9,266 nucleotides of DNA from an uncultured Kingella sp. (GCA_916720425.1 CAKARD010000050.1:1-9266); one strand, 5' to 3'. Shown: positions 1 through 6,779, numbered from the stretch's first letter. The notes: generated by a model from the sequence alone, not told the origin. Translations and numbers: made by a program.

Positions 1-19
1 GCTGGAAGAAGGTGTTCAT
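1..19 (-). CDS. IS5-family transposase, first six codons only
   Basis: Only the start is present. ATG at 19-17 is preceded by AGGGGA with about six bases between, and the codons read Met-Asn-Thr-Phe-Phe-Gln before the window ends. This N-terminus is like that of IS1106-type transposases, which open with Met-Ser/Asn-Thr-Phe-Phe and carry a DDE catalytic domain further on. Nothing can be said about whether the rest of the gene is intact. Confidence 0.5.
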
Positions 20-22
20 AAG

Positions 23-60
23 AAATCCCCTAAATGTCTTGGTGGAAATTTAGGGAATTT
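23..60 (-). promoter_or_regulatory. Leader hairpin covering the transposase ribosome site
   Basis: The arms 28-35 (CCCTAAAT) and 48-55 (ATTTAGGG) pair perfectly over eight bases. Four more A/T pairs lie beyond one mismatch (23-26 with 57-60), and the loop is 12 bases. In the minus-strand RNA the arm nearest the ATG carries the AGGGGA ribosome site, so folding would hide it. The pairing is visible in the sequence; translational control is inferred. Confidence 0.4.
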
Positions 61-83
61 TGGGGAATTTTGTAAAGGTCTCA

Positions 84-388
84 GTTTAATGACAAAAATC
101 GCGCAAAATTATCTGAAATTTGATAATTTTTGCGCGAAATTTTGCGTTTTGGTTTTGTGGTGTGATGTGGTCTTGTGTGTTGATTTGTTTGCGATTTAGC
201 GTGGCGCAAATCCAATTCCACCCATGACAAAACTATCACTACCCCATACTATTGTTGCTGCTAGTGTTGTGAGGATACATGAATTTTATTGATTTTTGAG
301 CGGTTGTGGCGATGCTTAAAGCTAAAGGTATGAGTAATGAATTAATCAAGGTGCATCAAGATAAAACACAAAAATCTGGTGTGAAAGA
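84..388. other. Gene-poor stretch between the IS end and radC
   Basis: This segment lies beyond the 3' end of radC and contains no convincing gene. It holds the strong hairpin at 100-136, a G/T-rich run at about 144-190, and a short plus-strand ORF with an in-frame stop starting at 279. The minus strand is open for 29 codons (285-196) but has no credible start. It may be decayed sequence beside an IS insertion, but no identifiable ancestor is visible. Confidence 0.6.
100..136 (-). terminator. Strong hairpin, probable intrinsic terminator of the fpr-radC unit
   Basis: The arms CGCGCAAAATTATC (100-113) and GATAATTTTTGCGCG (122-136) pair over 14 bases with one bulged T and an eight-base loop. 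On the minus strand the stem is followed by ATTTTTG, a short U run. On the plus strand it is followed by the mixed AAATTTTGCG. That favours termination of leftward transcripts. It sits about 250 bases past the radC stop, so it may instead belong to a lost gene. Confidence 0.45.
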
Positions 389-428
389 TTATTTTAAAGA
401 AGATAAGGGATCAAACCAGCCTTTTTGA
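279..428 (+). pseudogene. Possible remnant of a small gene with an in-frame stop at codon 7
   Basis: ATG at 279 follows GAGGA and reads six codons (Met-Asn-Phe-Ile-Asp-Phe) to TGA at 297-299. The same frame then stays open to TGA at 426-428. The second part reads AVVAMLKAKGMSNELIK and continues with a Lys-rich tail ending in NQPF. A single TGG-to-TGA change (Trp codon) would explain the stop. The Ala/Leu/Lys pattern followed by Gly-Met-Ser-Asn is faintly like a helix-turn-helix. It overlaps the radC 3' end by 40 bases on the opposite strand. No family is recognised, and chance openness is a real alternative. Confidence 0.2.
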
Positions 429-1084
429 ACAAATGATGCTGTACCAGTGGCCGTAACCAAAACATGATCAAGCAGAATAATATCTAATAGTTGTAATGCG
501 GTATGTAGTCTCTGGGTGAGTATGATATCTTCAGAAGAAGGCATAAGGTGGCCTGATGGGTGGTTATGAGCAAAAACAACTGCACTGGCGTGATGGTGTA
601 ATGCCCATTTGGCAACTTCTCTTGGATAAACTGTGCTTTGTGTTAATGTTCCACGCGATAACTCTTCGCAAGCGAGCAGTTGATTTTGTGCGTTAAGAAA
701 CAATGCCATGCATACTTCTACCTTTTCATGACCAATACGCAGGCGTAAATAATCCCCAGCGGCTTGAGGTGTGTCTAATAATGGTAGTTGGCGCAATTCT
801 TCGTGCAATACGCGCCGCCCAATTTCTAACACTGTGGCGAACTGTGCATAGGCCGCCAATCCCATACCTTTATGCTGATTAAGTGCTTGAGGTGTTGCTG
901 TCATCACCCCGCGCAAACCATGATGCGCACTCAATAGTTGTCGTGCCAAATCTACTGCACTTTTTCCTTGTGTTCCCACGCGCAACAGTATGGCTAATAA
1001 TTCTGCATCACTTAATGCACTTACGCCATGTTCTAATAGTTTTTCACGCGGTCGTTCTGTAACATGCCAATCTTTGATACTCAT
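389..1084 (-). CDS. radC: RadC family JAB1/MPN metalloprotein
   Basis: A 231-residue protein, close to the usual RadC length of about 224. The N-terminal part (about 1-95) is the helical, helix-hairpin-helix-like region (LSDAELLAILLRVG at 24-37). The C-terminal part is the JAB1/MPN domain, with the JAMM-type zinc site: Glu-Glu at 140-141, His-Asn-His-Pro-Ser-Gly at 173-178 and Asp186. All expected metal ligands are present. The family was once linked to DNA repair, but that role is disputed and its biochemical function is not established. The start is set at 1084 because its ATG overlaps the queE stop as ATGA, which suggests translational coupling. A longer frame to 1126 would run 14 codons into queE and has no support. 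It is the last gene of the leftward unit. Confidence 0.93.
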   Translation of the reverse strand: MSIKDWHVTERPREKLLEHGVSALSDAELLAILLRVGTQGKSAVDLARQLLSAHHGLRGVMTATPQALNQHKGMGLAAYAQFATVLEIGRRVLHEELRQLPLLDTPQAAGDYLRLRIGHEKVEVCMALFLNAQNQLLACEELSRGTLTQSTVYPREVAKWALHHHASAVVFAHNHPSGHLMPSSEDIILTQRLHTALQLLDIILLDHVLVTATGTASFVQKGWFDPLSSLK

Positions 1085-1698
1085 GCTATGCCTGCTAATT
1101 TGTGTGTTTGCAAGCTCAACTGCCAATGGGTTGAACCTTGTGCATTAAGTTTGCCCAATAAGGTTATGGTATGTAAAATATTCATGATTCCATTTTGTTC
1201 GCAAGCAGAAAGGTAATAATGATCAGCGTGGATTTTTTTAGCGATAGTTTGACAAAAAATTAACGTTGTTTCTGGATCGTCCACGAAAATACGTACTTCA
1301 TTGGCACGTTTAATGCAGTGTTTCTCATAGGCATTGGCATAAAGTTGCTTAGGGCTGGTGGCAATATAATCTATTTGTGCTGGAACGGGCTTTAGTCCAT
1401 TGGTTTCTATTGCGATAAAATAACCCAACGATTTTAGATGGTGCAGTAAAATTTCCAAATTGGGTTGTATGGTAGGTTCACCGCCAGTAATAATGATATT
1501 GGGTGCAGTATAATTTTTGATGTGTGCTAAAATGGCATCCAATGTCATCATACCAAATTGGTTATAGTTGGTATCACACCAATGGCAAGCTAAATTACAT
1601 TTGCCAAAACGGATAAAAATACTGGGCATTCCTGTATTGTAGCCTTCACCTTGCAAGGTCTCAAAGATCTCGACAATACGATATTGTGGCTGATTCAT
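1081..1698 (-). CDS. queE: 7-carboxy-7-deazaguanine synthase (radical SAM)
   Basis: A 205-residue QueE, which converts 6-carboxytetrahydropterin to 7-carboxy-7-deazaguanine in the preQ0/queuosine pathway of tRNA modification. The substrate-recognition start IVEIFETLQGEG is at 8-19. The radical-SAM cluster cysteines are C34, C38 and C41 in the spacing Cys-x3-Cys-x2-Cys, followed by Asp-Thr. TGGEP (71-75) binds S-adenosylmethionine. The C-terminus Leu-Gln-Thr-His-Lys-Leu-x-Gly-Ile is typical of the family. The frame is open up to 1734, but the ATG at 1698 is preferred because it overlaps the last codon of queD as ATGA and matches family N-termini. The extra 12 codons are queD read in the wrong frame. 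Its stop overlaps the radC start. No key residue is missing, so it should be functional if its substrate is supplied. Confidence 0.95.
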   Translation of the reverse strand: MNQPQYRIVEIFETLQGEGYNTGMPSIFIRFGKCNLACHWCDTNYNQFGMMTLDAILAHIKNYTAPNIIITGGEPTIQPNLEILLHHLKSLGYFIAIETNGLKPVPAQIDYIATSPKQLYANAYEKHCIKRANEVRIFVDDPETTLIFCQTIAKKIHADHYYLSACEQNGIMNILHTITLLGKLNAQGSTHWQLSLQTHKLAGIA

Positions 1699-2118
1699 GC
1701 GCTGTACTCGCAATAAGAAGAAGGTGTTTCCCATAAACGCACCAAGCTAACGGGTAATTTTGCGCTATCGCGTAAAATTATAAAAATATGGCGCGTCATT
1801 TCTTCAGCCGTTGTGCAACAGGGAATACCATAGGTTTTAACTGTAATTGGTTCAACAATGCTGCAACTTGGCTTTCTCGCTCGCTGGTTGTATCATAAAT
1901 AAAAGCATGATCCATTTTGTCTAAAATATGATTTTTTACTACGGTTTTTAAATCAGTAAAGTCCATTACCATCCTTTTTTTGTGCCCGATTCGTACAACT
2001 CTCCCATGATTTCTACTTGTAAAATATAGGTGTGTCCGTGTAAATTTTGGCATTTTTCATCATGCCCATCTAGCATATGTGCCATATCAAAAGTAAATTG
2101 TTTTGCGGTTTTAAACAT
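1695..2118 (-). pseudogene. queD: 6-carboxytetrahydropterin synthase with two frameshifts
   Basis: QueD makes 6-carboxy-5,6,7,8-tetrahydropterin from dihydroneopterin triphosphate, the step before QueE. The first frame (2118 to a stop at 1966-1968, 50 codons) holds the zinc ligands His14, His27 and His29 (the HGH motif) and catalytic Cys23. The frame must shift at the A7 run (1975-1981) to reach MVMDFTDLK and the Asp-His-Ala-Phe segment. It must shift again near 1816/1817 to reach TTAEEMTRHIF and the closing RLWETPSSYCEYSA. Restoring one A and one further base (a C gives Val-Arg-Thr-Thr-Ala-Glu-Glu, as in Haemophilus) yields 141 residues, the family length. The start is supported by GGGGAA upstream and sits 17 bases after fpr. 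Its TGA overlaps the queE ATG. It is either a true pseudogene or the product of two sequence errors. Confidence 0.88.
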
Positions 2119-2135
2119 TTGTTCCCCAAATTATA

Positions 2136-2906
2136 TTAAAAGCCATTTTCTAAGATAATTTGCCCTGGTACTTTGTTACGGTGTAAGGTAAAACCTTGTG
2201 ATAGCAGTGTTCGGAAAGTATCTTCTACCATTTTGGGGTTGCCGCAAATCATAAAGCGACTGTTTACTGTATCAAATGTTAAATCTAATGCCTGTACCAA
2301 AGAGCCATTTTTAATGGCTTCAGGTAAGCGATAATGTAGTGTATGTATATCGGTTTCACGTGTGGTAATGGGTGTAAAGCGTAATTGATGGTGATATTCA
2401 CCCACTAAGGGATGTTCTGATAGCTGTTGAATATAATTATTAAAAATTAAATCATGATGATAAGAAACACTGTGTGCCAACGCCAATGTGTCAAAACGTT
2501 GCCAAATTTCGGCTTGGTGTAAAATAGATAAAAATGGTGCAATACCCGATCCTGTTGCCAGCATAATCAAATCGCGTCCATCTGGAAAACGTTGTGGCAT
2601 AAAAAAGCCTTGTGCGGTTTTATCCAATAAAATTGTGTCGCCTTCTTTAATGTGTTCAAAATAGGCAGACATGGCTCCACCTTCAATTAGAATCACAAAA
2701 AATTCTAAGACATCATCGTATTCAGCAGAGGTAATAGAATAGGCTCGCCAAATATAACCTGCGCCTTCTGTAAAACCTAGTCGTGCAAATTGCCCTGCCG
2801 CAAAACGAAAGTTATTGGGGCGACTGATGGCAAAGGTAAGGTGTTTGGGGCTGGGGCGTTTTACCCATAAGATTTTTTCTTCGGTAAATTTATTTTCGCT
2901 GACCAT
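2136..2906 (-). CDS. fpr: Ferredoxin/flavodoxin-NADP(+) reductase
   Basis: A 256-residue FAD enzyme that passes electrons between NADPH and ferredoxin or flavodoxin in the cytoplasm. The FAD-binding barrel includes RAYSIT at 54-59 (the Arg-x-Tyr-Ser flavin motif) and GGAMSAYFEHI at 76-86. The NADP domain has TGSGIAPF at 118-125 and MICGNPKMV at 219-227. Length and order fit the compact bacterial FPR class. The C-terminus ends in Glu-Asn-Gly-Phe. In this family the C-terminal residues stack near the flavin, so the aromatic terminal Phe is notable but within the range of bacterial FPRs. The ATG at 2906 follows AAGGAA with about six bases between. It is the first gene of the leftward unit and lies only 17 bases ahead of queD. 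No functional link between fpr and the queuosine genes is evident. Confidence 0.92.
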   Translation of the reverse strand: MVSENKFTEEKILWVKRPSPKHLTFAISRPNNFRFAAGQFARLGFTEGAGYIWRAYSITSAEYDDVLEFFVILIEGGAMSAYFEHIKEGDTILLDKTAQGFFMPQRFPDGRDLIMLATGSGIAPFLSILHQAEIWQRFDTLALAHSVSYHHDLIFNNYIQQLSEHPLVGEYHHQLRFTPITTRETDIHTLHYRLPEAIKNGSLVQALDLTFDTVNSRFMICGNPKMVEDTFRTLLSQGFTLHRNKVPGQIILENGF

Positions 2907-3082
2907 GATGTTTTCCTTGTGTGTAGGGAAATAATTCTATTTTCTAATATTTTACTCTATTTTTTTAACCTTGGTTTGGTGATGAAAGTTAACGGTATCA
3001 GCTGGGTTAAACACTCAAACGATACCGTTTTTTTTGAAAAATAGTGGCGACTACTTTAACTTTTGTATACTAAATATTTGAT
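2907..3082. other. Intergenic region between ilvA and fpr
   Basis: These 176 A/T-rich bases must hold the end of the ilvA transcript and any promoter for fpr. On the minus strand several A/T-rich hexamers near 2940-2965 could serve as a -10, for example TAAAAT, but none has a convincing partner at the right distance. The only strong structure is the hairpin at 2991-3035. Confidence 0.5.
2991..3035 (+). terminator. Terminator-like hairpin with T8 tail facing rightward
   Basis: AACGGTATC (2991-2999) and GATACCGTT (3021-3029) pair perfectly over nine bases around a 21-base loop. They are followed on the plus strand by a run of eight T (3028-3035). This is the form of an intrinsic terminator for rightward transcription, yet both flanking genes run leftward. 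On the minus strand the same stem has no U tail. It could end an unrecognised plus-strand RNA or be a paired operator. The structure is clear; its role is not. Confidence 0.5.
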
Positions 3083-4627
3083 TTAATTATTATAATTTGA
3101 TAAAAATAAGCGGTATGCAGCATTGTCTGTGTGCTCTTCAAAAGCATAACCTAAGCCATCTAAAAAGCATGCAAAGGCTTTATCATCGCTCGGGGGAACA
3201 TCAATGCCTACCAATACACGACCATAATCTGCACCATGATTGCGATAATGAAATAGTGTAATATTCCAATCGGCTTGCATGGCATTAAGAAAGTTGGCTA
3301 ACGCTTGAGGGCGTTCGGGAAATTCAAAGCCAATTAATCGTTCATGTGCAACCTTTTGGCTGCGCCCACCTACCATATAGCGTAAATGCACTTTGGCAAT
3401 TTCATCGTTACTTAAATCCATATATGGTAATTGTGCTGCCGCAAAATCTGCTCCAATTTGAGCTATATCTTTTGCTCCTGATGTTTGAATGCCCACAAAA
3501 ATTTGTGCCACATGCTCATCACCATAGCGATAATTAAATTCGGTGATGTTTCGGTTGCGTAATACATTGATAAAGCTTCTAAAACTTCCTGCTTGTTCTG
3601 GGATAGACACGGCAAAAATGGCTTCGTTACCTTCGCCTAATTCGCTGCGTTCAGATACATGGCGCAAACGGTGAAAATTCATATTTGCACCTGAAGTAAC
3701 GGCAATTAAGGTTTCATCAGCAATATGATTGCGTGTAACATAAGCTTTTAAGCCAGCTAAGGCTAATGCACCTGAAGGCTCACAAATGCTACGTGTGTCA
3801 TCAAAAATGTCTTTGAGTGCGCCGCAAATGGCATCAGTATCTACGGTGATGATTTCATCTAATAAATCACGGCATAAACGGAAGGTTTCTTCTCCTACGC
3901 ATTTTACCGCTGTGCCATCAGCAAATAATCCGACATCTTTGAGTACGACACGCTGTCCTAATGCAATGGATAATTTCATGGCACAACTGTCATTGGTTTG
4001 TACGCCAATAACTTTTATATTAGGGCAGACTTGTTTGATAAATGCGGCAACACCCGCTGCCAATCCACCACCACCTATAGCAACAAAAACAGCATGGATA
4101 GGCTTGGGGTGTTGGCGCAAAATTTCCATACCAATGGTACCTTGCCCAGCAATCACATCAGGATCGTCAAAAGGAGGAATATAAGTTAAACCACTTTCCT
4201 GTACTAGTTGCATGGCATGTTCATAGGCATCTGAATAAGATGTGCCTTTTAAAATAACTTGACCGCCTCGCGCTTTGACTGCGTCAATTTTGATTTGTGG
4301 CGTGGTTTCAGGCATAACAATGGTTGCAACACAACCGAGTTTTTGGGCTGAGAGCGCCACGCCTTGGGCATGGTTACCTGCACTGGCGGTGATGACTCCT
4401 TTTTGCAATATTTCTGTAGGCAATTTTGCCATTTTGTTATAGGCACCACGAATTTTAAATGAAAAAACGGGTTGCAAATCTTCACGTTTCAAATAAATAT
4501 GATTGTTTAGACGATGAGACAAATTGGGTGCAAAATCTAAAGGCGTTTCAATCGCAACATCATAAACACAAGCAGTTAGAATGCGGGTGAGATAATCGTA
4601 ATATTGCGGATAGGGGTGTGTATTCAT
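3083..4627 (-). CDS. ilvA: Threonine dehydratase (deaminase), biosynthetic
   Basis: A 514-residue enzyme, the same length as E. coli IlvA, that deaminates threonine to 2-oxobutanoate, the first committed step of isoleucine synthesis. The PLP domain contains KREDLQPVFSFKIRGAY, with the Schiff-base Lys at 58, ASAGNHAQG at 81-89, and the phosphate-binding GGGGLAAG at 185-192. Two C-terminal ACT-like regulatory repeats lie at about 337-410 (AIFAVSIPEQAG) and 431-500 (GFEFPERPQAL). Their presence marks the biosynthetic, isoleucine-inhibited type rather than the short catabolic one. The ATG at 4627 is chosen for length match. Upstream in-frame ATGs at 4654 and 4714 are possible, but ribosome sites are weak for all of them (AAAAAAGA before 4627, AAGG too close to 4654). 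No leader peptide rich in branched-chain codons was seen. It stands alone, divergent from tkt. Confidence 0.94.
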   Translation of the reverse strand: MNTHPYPQYYDYLTRILTACVYDVAIETPLDFAPNLSHRLNNHIYLKREDLQPVFSFKIRGAYNKMAKLPTEILQKGVITASAGNHAQGVALSAQKLGCVATIVMPETTPQIKIDAVKARGGQVILKGTSYSDAYEHAMQLVQESGLTYIPPFDDPDVIAGQGTIGMEILRQHPKPIHAVFVAIGGGGLAAGVAAFIKQVCPNIKVIGVQTNDSCAMKLSIALGQRVVLKDVGLFADGTAVKCVGEETFRLCRDLLDEIITVDTDAICGALKDIFDDTRSICEPSGALALAGLKAYVTRNHIADETLIAVTSGANMNFHRLRHVSERSELGEGNEAIFAVSIPEQAGSFRSFINVLRNRNITEFNYRYGDEHVAQIFVGIQTSGAKDIAQIGADFAAAQLPYMDLSNDEIAKVHLRYMVGGRSQKVAHERLIGFEFPERPQALANFLNAMQADWNITLFHYRNHGADYGRVLVGIDVPPSDDKAFACFLDGLGYAFEEHTDNAAYRLFLSNYNN

Positions 4628-4795
4628 GGTCTTTTTTGATATAGTAAAAGGCATAACCTTACCGCGCCAAGATAGGAAATGCAAGGTCTTTAAATTCAAG
4701 ATGAACGTTATCAATTAGGTATCACGTTGGTTTGTCTATTCCACTTAAAACTGCCATAATTCTTCTTTGTCTTAAATCTATATAAAGGGAATATC
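4628..4795. other. Divergent intergenic region, ilvA and tkt
   Basis: These 168 bases lie between the divergent ilvA and tkt genes and must carry promoters for both. The tkt promoter can be proposed (4732-4760). For ilvA, TTGATA or TTGAAT hexamers on the minus strand near 4693-4712 are possible -35 elements, but no good -10 lies at standard spacing. No riboswitch or attenuator structure was recognised. Confidence 0.5.
4732..4760 (+). promoter_or_regulatory. Candidate sigma-70 promoter of tkt
   Basis: TTGTCT (4732-4737) and CATAAT (4755-4760) are separated by exactly 17 bases and match the sigma-70 consensus at four and five of six positions. The predicted start near 4767 leaves a leader of about 29 bases containing the ribosome site AAAGGGA (4784-4790), five bases before the tkt ATG. 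The assignment is by pattern only. Confidence 0.45.
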
Positions 4796-6775
4796 ATGGC
4801 AACGCAAACAGCAAACGCAATACGTTTTTTATCTATGGATATGGTACAACAAGCCAATTCTGGACACCCTGGTGCACCTATGGGCATGGCGGATATGGCA
4901 GATGTTTTGTGGCGCGAGTTTTTGCAACATAACCCAGCCAATCCCCATTTTTTTAACCGAGATCGCTTTGTATTATCTAATGGACACGCTTCGGCTTTGT
5001 TGTATAGTGTGTTGCATTTGAGTGGTTATGATTTATCACTTGATGATTTGCGTCAGTTTCGTCAATGGCACAGCAAAACGCCAGGACACCCAGAATATGG
5101 TTATACCGCAGGCGTAGAAACCACTACTGGGCCATTGGGGCAAGGCATTGCCAATGCGGTGGGCATGGCATTAGCAGAAAAAATTTTGGCAGATGAATTT
5201 AACCAAGAAGATTTAGATATTGTGAATCATCATACCTATGCTTTTGTGGGTGATGGCTGTTTGATGGAGGGAATATCGCATGAAGCGGCCTCTTTAGCAG
5301 GCACATTGGGCTTAGGAAAATTGATTGTATTATATGATGATAATAACATTTCCATTGATGGCAAAGTAACAGGGTGGTTTACCGAAAATATTCCCGAACG
5401 TTTTCAGAGTTATGGTTGGCACGTGATTGCTAAAGTAGATGGGCATGATCCTGAAGCCATACGTCAAGCCATTATTAGTGCGCAAAACGAACACAACAAA
5501 CCCAGCTTAATTTGTTGTAAAACCCTAATTGGTAAAGGTGCCGCTAATAAAGAGGGCAGTCACAAAGTACATGGTTCGCCTTTGGGCTTAGAAGAAATTG
5601 CGGCCACACGGATACATTTGGGTTGGAATAGTGAACCATTTCATATTCCACAAGAAGTATATGATGCGTGGAATGCGCGTGCCAAAGGGCAAGCCTTAGA
5701 AAATGAATGGAATGAATTATTTGCTCAATATCAAGCAAAATTTCCTGAAAAAGCAGCTGAGTTTACGCGCCGTATGACAGGCAAATTGCCTGAAAATTTT
5801 GATGCTTATATCCAAAGTGCATTACAAGAAATTTGTCACAAAGCCGAAAAAATGGCGACACGTCAAGCTAGCCAAAATAGCATTCAGATTTTGGCACAGG
5901 TGTTACCTGAATTAGTGGGTGGCTCTGCTGATTTAACCCCATCTAATTTGACTGATTGGCAAGGCAGCGTTTCGGTGAGCAAACAGCATGGTGGTAATTA
6001 TATTCATTATGGTGTGCGTGAATTTGGTATGGCTGCCATTATCAATGGTTTAGCGTTACATGGTGGCATTCGTCCGTTTGGTGCAACTTTTTTAATGTTT
6101 AGTGAATACGCACGAAATGCTTTGCGTATGGCGGCATTGATGAAAATTAACTCTATTTTTGTATTTACACATGACAGTATTGGATTAGGAGAAGATGGCC
6201 CAACGCATCAACCTGTAGAACAAATCGCCACTTTGCGTCTGATTCCCAATATGAATGTATGGCGTCCTTGTGATACGGCAGAGAGTTTGGTTGCGTGGGC
6301 AGAGGCAATTAAAGCGCGTCATCAACCTTCTTGCCTCATTTTTAGCCGTCAAAGTTTACCGTTTATATCACGCAATACTGAACAATTGGCAAACATTGCA
6401 CGCGGTGGCTATCTATTAAGTGAAAAAGTCAATGCTCAAGCCCTTATCATTGCAACAGGTTCGGAAGTGGAGCTGGCATTAAACGCACAAAATGAGTTAG
6501 CTAAACAAAATATCGCTGTTAATGTGGTTTCTATGCCCAATAGCCATGCCTTTGATCAACAAGATGACAACTATCGCGCTCAAGTATTGCCTGAACATTT
6601 ACCACGCATTGCGATAGAAGCGGGCGTAACTGATGGTTGGTATAAATATGTTGGTACAAAAGGTAAAGTGATAGGCTTAGATCATTTTGGCGAATCTGCT
6701 CCAGCGGGTGTTTTATTTAAAGAATTTGGCTTTACAGTAGAACATGTCGTTGCCACCGTCAAAGCCATATTATAA
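4796..6775 (+). CDS. tkt: Transketolase
   Basis: A 659-residue thiamine-diphosphate enzyme (E. coli TktA has 663) that moves two-carbon ketol units between sugar phosphates in the pentose phosphate pathway. The N-terminal domain carries HPGAPMGMA from His24, NGHASAL from Asn62, GPLGQG at 112-117, and the cofactor motif GDGCLMEG at 152-159 with the paired Asn-Asn at 183-184. The central pyrimidine domain contains GGSADLTPSN and the later EDGPTHQPVEQ segment with the conserved Glu and His. The C-terminal domain ends in the usual His-Phe-Gly-Glu-Ser-Ala-Pro-Ala stretch. All expected motifs are present. The ATG is supported by AAAGGGA upstream and by alignment with family N-termini. It is transcribed alone and closed by a strong terminator, so its expression is separate from ung. 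Confidence 0.97.
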   Translation: MATQTANAIRFLSMDMVQQANSGHPGAPMGMADMADVLWREFLQHNPANPHFFNRDRFVLSNGHASALLYSVLHLSGYDLSLDDLRQFRQWHSKTPGHPEYGYTAGVETTTGPLGQGIANAVGMALAEKILADEFNQEDLDIVNHHTYAFVGDGCLMEGISHEAASLAGTLGLGKLIVLYDDNNISIDGKVTGWFTENIPERFQSYGWHVIAKVDGHDPEAIRQAIISAQNEHNKPSLICCKTLIGKGAANKEGSHKVHGSPLGLEEIAATRIHLGWNSEPFHIPQEVYDAWNARAKGQALENEWNELFAQYQAKFPEKAAEFTRRMTGKLPENFDAYIQSALQEICHKAEKMATRQASQNSIQILAQVLPELVGGSADLTPSNLTDWQGSVSVSKQHGGNYIHYGVREFGMAAIINGLALHGGIRPFGATFLMFSEYARNALRMAALMKINSIFVFTHDSIGLGEDGPTHQPVEQIATLRLIPNMNVWRPCDTAESLVAWAEAIKARHQPSCLIFSRQSLPFISRNTEQLANIARGGYLLSEKVNAQALIIATGSEVELALNAQNELAKQNIAVNVVSMPNSHAFDQQDDNYRAQVLPEHLPRIAIEAGVTDGWYKYVGTKGKVIGLDHFGESAPAGVLFKEFGFTVEHVVATVKAIL

Positions 6776-6779
6776 TTGT

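Larger units (their letters stand above)
1..83 (-). mobile_element. End of an IS5-family (IS1106-like) insertion sequence, cut by the window edge
   Basis: Read on the minus strand, this begins with a tip GAGACCTTTACAAAATTCCC at about 82-63 and continues through an A/T-rich leader into a ribosome site (AGGGGA) and an ATG at 19. The tip, the leader and the start of the coding frame resemble from memory the ends of IS1106-like IS5-family elements in Neisseria and relatives. The exact outer boundary (82 or 83) and any target duplication cannot be fixed, because the other end lies outside the window. The IS assignment is recognition from memory and not a database match. The element is oriented with its transposase reading away from radC. 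Confidence 0.6.

Noticed and set aside
196..285. Minus-strand open frame of 29 codons in the gene-poor region
   Set aside because: It has hydrophobic content and a Gly-rich end but no start codon with a ribosome site and no recognisable family. It is too short to support.
370..405. Weak CACA/TGTG hairpin after radC as its terminator
   Set aside because: The stem is only about four bases and falls partly in coding sequence. The hairpin at 100-136 is far stronger.
1085..1126. Longer radC start at 1126
   Set aside because: It lies within queE and has no ribosome site. The ATGA junction at 1081-1084 and the typical N-terminus support 1084.
5..1728. GAAGAAGGTGTT present at 5-16 and again at 1717-1728 as a possible repeat
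   Set aside because: The first copy is the transposase start and the second encodes the queD C-terminal Thr-Pro-Ser-Ser region. Only 12 bases match and the flanks differ, so it is chance.
1699..1734. Longer queE start at 1734
   Set aside because: These codons overlap the queD C-terminus, whose correct frame reads RLWETPSSYCEYSA. The ATGA overlap and family N-termini support 1698.
1796..2053. Open minus-strand frame of 85 codons as an independent gene
   Set aside because: Its first third is queD read in the wrong frame. From MVMDF onward it is the true middle of queD, and its stop is caused by the second frameshift. It is part of the broken queD, not a separate protein.
3108..3114. AAGCGGT as a Pasteurellaceae uptake-sequence core
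   Set aside because: I noticed only one core, it lacks the expected flanking bases, and it sits inside ilvA coding sequence. One seven-base match is expected by chance.
3786..4184. Plus-strand open frame of 132 codons
   Set aside because: It lies wholly antisense to well-conserved ilvA coding sequence, has a low-quality composition, and has no ribosome site.
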